Assembly: GCA_030831885.1 (NCBI GenBank)
Contig: JAURKF010000161.1
Span: 1 to 8,662, forward strand
From: Flavobacteriales bacterium
GTDB lineage: Bacteria > Bacteroidota > Bacteroidia > Flavobacteriales > UA16
Direction of reading: 5' to 3'
Length of the DNA: 8,662 nt
The stretch's first letter is position 1. The number at the start of each line of letters is the position of its first letter. Below are positions 5,573-8,662 of this stretch, in pieces. The notes under the pieces were generated by a model. That model worked only from the letters and a program-made list of their open reading frames with translations. It made no database searches and had not been told where the DNA came from. Position numbers and translations under genes: made by a program.

Positions 5573-7537
5573 TTATCTTCTAACAACCCGCTCTACTTTC
5601 CTACCGCGCGCTGTCTTTACATCAATTAAATAGGTCCCCAAAATAAGAGGCAATCGCACTTGAGCCTGCGTAGTAGCAGGACGTATAGTATCTACCAACT
5701 TCCCATCGAGCGAGTAAATCTGAATCTGCTGAATCACATCATTAAAAGCATTCACTTGCACAATTCCGTTCGAAGTTGGATTGGGGGATATTGTAAACAA
5801 TCGGGCTCGCTCCTTTACTCCGGTGATTGTTGCATTCAGAGTATGACTCGCCATTTGAACCGGGTCGGGGCCTTCCTGCAAATACATCTCTTCAAATGAA
5901 TTGATGAGTGGGTGATCCATCGCAAACATCTCAGCATTCCATTTGGGTGGAAGCGACTGATACCAGAAACGTGCGGTTACAGTTACATTACCGCTTACAC
6001 CCTGCAATGGAATGTGATACTGCACGTCGTCAGTTCCTGACCCTTCCAAACCGTTTATCGCATTGAAATTTGGATCGCTCGCTGCGGCGCCCACCACCAT
6101 GGTAGAATCATAAGCCGCATGCGTAGTAGAAAAACCGGTTGGCACCAAACGATTATCCTTAATCATGTGGTGAGCTCGCTCCAACACTGTTGTAACGTTG
6201 CCCATGACATCTCCCATCACCATTTCATAAATCTGAACTTCACTTGCGTCATCTGTAATCACTTCATAGTGTGGCTCCCATGCGGGGTCTTGCCCTTGCA
6301 CCTCATAATCGGGATTAATGCGACCGGAATGAAACACTTCGTTGCCATCTTCATCTGTCATTACAAGTTCGATAAATGCACGGCGCGCCGGATAACCGCT
6401 AGGCAATTTGTGACCCGCCTTATTCGACACCCTTACAGTGAACCGAGCGGTGTCGCTGTCGATTACTCCTGGAATAAGGGTGATTTCGGCTGAATGATTT
6501 TGCAGGTTATCCAGCGTTCGATTAATGACAGTCTGGAAATGATCCTCATTGGCAGTAATACCGAGCTCATCAATTCTATTCTTCATCAACTCGAGCATAA
6601 AACTATTACCCCCTACCAGCCAATGCTGAGAATAGGGCTCGCGGCCAGGCAACCAATCATAGCCTGATGCGATAATGATGGGTTCATCTGTTTTAGGCAT
6701 GTGACATCCCTGACACTCCGTAGAGTTAAAATCTTGCGTATTGTAAGAGCTATTGAGCCATTCGTGGTAGGTTGCCTGTTCAATGAAAGTTGTACCCGTC
6801 GCGTTGCCTTGCAAATCCGCAGTATTCGTAACGAGCGTATGACAACCCGCGCACACTTCCGACTTGGATACTTTTGCATGCGGCACAGGATCCACACCCA
6901 CAAAGTTAGCCATGATAAAATCTTGAAGCGGCAACCCATTTTTTGGAATATTGAAAATAGGGCCCCACACTGTATCCGGGTTGTAATGTAATTCACCCGA
7001 GAAGTGGAATCCGGTGGTTTCAATTTGTTGTGAATGGCAGGCCATGCAACTTACTCCATCACGCGCAAGTGAATCAGCGTCGAGCATTTCGGTTGTGAAA
7101 TATTCCACTCCATCATGAGCGGCTTCAAAACGACCCAACGGTGCATGGCATGAAGTACACTTATTGGTTAGTTCTCCCGCATGACCCGGATTGACCAATG
7201 TTTCATGCGCAAGTTTCGCCCGCCACATGGGGTCCTTCGCTGAATTAGCCATCATAGTTGCCCTCCAGTTTTCGGTCGGGCTAACATTTACACCTTGGCT
7301 ATTGACTAGAGCAAGGGGCGGATTGGAAATGTCCTGGTCTACTCCGTGGCAACCTGCGCAACGCCCAGATCCCATGAACATATCCGAGGACCCCGTTGGT
7401 AAATCGCCGATTAAATGACGATACCCCTGCATTTCAGCAGCGGAATGATACCCCTTCGGTTTACGCTTCTGATAAGCCGCAGTGAAAACGAATAATACAA
7501 CTGCTGAGCAAAGCAACAGATACCGTTTAGCGTTCAT
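5573..7537 (-). CDS. secreted pentaheme c-type cytochrome with T9SS sorting domain
   Basis: This predicted exported electron-transfer protein has 654 residues from the ATG at 7537 (MNAKRYLLLCSAVVLFVFTA, a compact signal peptide). In-frame ATGs at 7570 and 7561 and a GTG at 7606 would lengthen the N-terminus. Five CxxCH heme sites are visible, at about 60, 127, 164, 229 and 275; all ten cysteines after the signal peptide lie in them. Residues about 345-560 lack hemes and look beta-rich; NKAGHKLPSGYPARRAFIEL is typical of the C-terminal part of multiheme cytochromes of the c554/hydroxylamine-oxidoreductase-like kind. The last 75 residues (FTISPNPTSNG ... YSLDGKLV ... LGTYLIDV ... KVERVVRR) form a type A T9SS sorting domain, so the mature protein is probably released or anchored at the cell surface. 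Redox partner and substrate are unknown. It lies downstream of recF and the DUF721 gene. Confidence 0.87.
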   Translation of the reverse strand: MNAKRYLLLCSAVVLFVFTAAYQKRKPKGYHSAAEMQGYRHLIGDLPTGSSDMFMGSGRCAGCHGVDQDISNPPLALVNSQGVNVSPTENWRATMMANSAKDPMWRAKLAHETLVNPGHAGELTNKCTSCHAPLGRFEAAHDGVEYFTTEMLDADSLARDGVSCMACHSQQIETTGFHFSGELHYNPDTVWGPIFNIPKNGLPLQDFIMANFVGVDPVPHAKVSKSEVCAGCHTLVTNTADLQGNATGTTFIEQATYHEWLNSSYNTQDFNSTECQGCHMPKTDEPIIIASGYDWLPGREPYSQHWLVGGNSFMLELMKNRIDELGITANEDHFQTVINRTLDNLQNHSAEITLIPGVIDSDTARFTVRVSNKAGHKLPSGYPARRAFIELVMTDEDGNEVFHSGRINPDYEVQGQDPAWEPHYEVITDDASEVQIYEMVMGDVMGNVTTVLERAHHMIKDNRLVPTGFSTTHAAYDSTMVVGAAASDPNFNAINGLEGSGTDDVQYHIPLQGVSGNVTVTARFWYQSLPPKWNAEMFAMDHPLINSFEEMYLQEGPDPVQMASHTLNATITGVKERARLFTISPNPTSNGIVQVNAFNDVIQQIQIYSLDGKLVDTIRPATTQAQVRLPLILGTYLIDVKTARGRKVERVVRR

Positions 7538-7576
7538 TCGTAAAAGATTCCCCAACCTCATAAAGGACATTATTAT

Positions 7577-7584
7577 TTCGAAAT
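7577..7584 (-). promoter_or_regulatory. candidate -7 element for the cytochrome gene (TAATTTCG)
   Basis: In the 78-bp spacer between the DUF721 gene and the cytochrome start, the minus strand reads TAATTTCG, one mismatch from TAnnTTTG. A transcript would begin near the ATG at 7570, which favours the start at 7537 over those further upstream. No clear -33 TTG is seen at the expected distance, so this is weak evidence for a separate promoter. Confidence 0.22.
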
Positions 7585-7615
7585 TACAATCGAGTAGGTT
7601 AAACACCCGAACGAA

Positions 7616-7909
7616 TTACCACACTTCTATTTTTTCGACTTCGTTGCCGCCCAACAATTCATTGATCCCATCCATCAACTTTGTCTTCTGATAGGATAAC
7701 TCCTGCTTTAGCGGGCCACTATCCATTTTAAGGATTAGCGTCTTACCATTTAATCTGCTTTCCCTTGTTTTCTTCCAAATTACCTCACCTACCACTTCCC
7801 GATAACAACGCAACACCTCCATTTCGAGATAACGATGCTCCCACCCATTGCGACGTAAAATATCCGTGATGATATCCTTGAGTGGGTTATCGGTGTATTT
7901 GCGGTTCAT
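7616..7909 (-). CDS. DUF721 / DciA-like protein
   Basis: This 97-residue protein of the DUF721 family is related to DciA, the helicase-loading factor of bacteria that lack DnaC or DnaI. The pattern fits: an N-terminal amphipathic part with PLKDIITDILRRNGWEHRYLEMEVLRCYREVVGEVIWKKT, then LILKMDSGPLKQELSYQKTKLMDGINELLG and the final strand VEKIEVW. Small DUF721 proteins next to recF are usual in Bacteroidota. A role in loading the replicative helicase DnaB is inferred from the family and not demonstrated for this short form. ATG at 7909 (MNRKYTDNPLKDII) matches the usual start; the frame extends to a TTG at 7933, which would add eight residues. It follows recF by 33 bp, so the two are probably one operon. 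Confidence 0.82.
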   Translation of the reverse strand: MNRKYTDNPLKDIITDILRRNGWEHRYLEMEVLRCYREVVGEVIWKKTRESRLNGKTLILKMDSGPLKQELSYQKTKLMDGINELLGGNEVEKIEVW

Positions 7910-7942
7910 TATGGCTTCAAATATCGCTCTCAAACATTCATT

Positions 7943-8662
7943 CTAGTCCGCAATTTTTCCATTTTGAACATGAACAACACGAACAGACAGTCCTGCCTCG
8001 CGCAAGAGAACTGCTGCGCGGTCGGTGTGAGTATCTGTGATAAACAACTGTCCAACCTCATTTTTAGCCAGCCACTGCATAATCCTGGCGACCCGCTGCT
8101 CATCTATCTTATCGAAAAAATCATCGAGTAATAAAATAGGACCGGCGGAAATTGACTCGCGGATGAACAAGTACAAAGCAAACTTGAGTGCGAAGAGATA
8201 GGTTTTTTGCTGGCCTTGAGAGGCAAACTTCTTCAATGGCTGTCCACCAATTATAAAATCAAGATCATCACGATGCGTGCCCGAACTTGTGCGTTCCAGT
8301 AATCGGTCGCGCTTTCGATTCACAGCAAGCAGTTGCTCCATCGATTGATCATTTAGTTCCGAATCATATTGCAGTGAAACGTCTTCACCTGGTGTTGCTA
8401 TCTCTGCATATACCCGTCGAAAAACCGGCTGAAACTTCTGTATAAATGCAGCACGCGCCTCATGTATCAACCGTGCCCTTTCAATCAACTGCGCATCCCA
8501 TATTTCTATAAACTCGTCAGGAAAATGGGTTTGCTTCGCGTAGGTCTTCAATACGGTGTTGCGCTGCAGCAGGGCATGGTTGTATGCAATCAGATTGTCG
8601 AGATAGCCACGGGATAGTTGGGCCATGGCATTGTCCAAAAACTTACGTCTTACTTCGCTACC
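7943..8662 (-). CDS. recF: DNA replication/repair protein RecF, C-terminal part (5' end outside window)
   Basis: The 239 visible codons are the C-terminal two thirds of RecF, the SMC-like ATPase that, with RecO and RecR, helps load RecA at gaps in damaged or stalled DNA. The frame is open to the window edge and begins GSEVRRKFLDNAM, matching the conserved GS..RR.FLD segment of RecF, so the gene continues beyond 8662. Other marks are SGTHRDDLDF (127-136 of the fragment), the ABC signature region ASQGQQKTYLFALKFA (147-162), and the Walker B and D-loop region ILLLDDFFDKIDEQRVARIM (176-195). The Walker A motif would lie in the missing N-terminal part. The full protein is normally about 360 residues. 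It is followed by the DUF721 gene. Confidence 0.93.
   Translation of the reverse strand, partial: GSEVRRKFLDNAMAQLSRGYLDNLIAYNHALLQRNTVLKTYAKQTHFPDEFIEIWDAQLIERARLIHEARAAFIQKFQPVFRRVYAEIATPGEDVSLQYDSELNDQSMEQLLAVNRKRDRLLERTSSGTHRDDLDFIIGGQPLKKFASQGQQKTYLFALKFALYLFIRESISAGPILLLDDFFDKIDEQRVARIMQWLAKNEVGQLFITDTHTDRAAVLLREAGLSVRVVHVQNGKIAD

Noticed and set aside
6613..7023. Open frame on the minus strand (136 codons) inside the cytochrome gene
   Set aside because: It is on the same strand in another frame from the cytochrome, which is supported by five CxxCH motifs and a sorting domain. The alternative translation is rich in Arg and Cys with no family pattern.
1..8662. Mobile element, CRISPR, prophage or defence island
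   Set aside because: No transposase, integrase, phage gene, terminal repeats, spaced direct repeats or tRNA gene is visible. All recognised genes except the small exported ones belong to core metabolism, regulation or replication families.

Overview
The window reads as a chromosomal segment of a member of the Bacteroidota, most likely near the Flavobacteriales, although the sequence alone does not fix the family. Four things point there: a T9SS-type C-terminal sorting region on a secreted cytochrome, an E1 2-oxoacid dehydrogenase with alpha and beta chains fused in one polypeptide, a stand-alone pdhB, and recF followed directly by a small DUF721 (DciA-like) gene. Some upstream regions also carry motifs resembling the Bacteroidota -7 element TAnnTTTG. 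I see no rRNA, tRNA, CRISPR array, transposase or integrase. It looks like ordinary chromosome, and I found no convincing new multi-gene system.

Left part (1-3608, plus strand). An AT-rich 218-bp intergenic region with several dyads separates a possible divergent gene start at the left edge from the fused E1 alpha/beta gene (230-2245). A small ArsR-type winged-helix regulator follows 67 bp later. Next come two small exported proteins: a single carboxypeptidase-regulatory-like beta domain, and a MORN-variant protein made of four 24-residue repeats.

Middle (3625-5554). cysQ (3'(2'),5'-bisphosphate nucleotidase, minus strand) converges on the MORN-variant gene and diverges from pdhB (pyruvate dehydrogenase E1 beta, plus strand). 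The 140-bp cysQ-pdhB spacer holds a perfect 7-bp inverted repeat next to a candidate pdhB promoter. A strong hairpin with A-tract and T-tract after pdhB can serve as a terminator in both directions.

Right part (5573-8662, minus strand). In transcription order the genes are recF (5' end outside the window), a DUF721/DciA-like gene, and a pentaheme c-type cytochrome with a T9SS sorting domain. The first two form a replication and repair pair. The cytochrome probably has its own promoter.

The two E1 genes act in related steps: oxidative decarboxylation of 2-oxoacids to acyl-CoA with lipoyl E2 and E3 partners, none of which lie in the window. The main points for follow-up are the secreted pentaheme cytochrome, the fused and split E1 paralogues side by side with a cysteine-free ArsR regulator, the palindromes before both E1 genes, and the frequent non-ATG starts.
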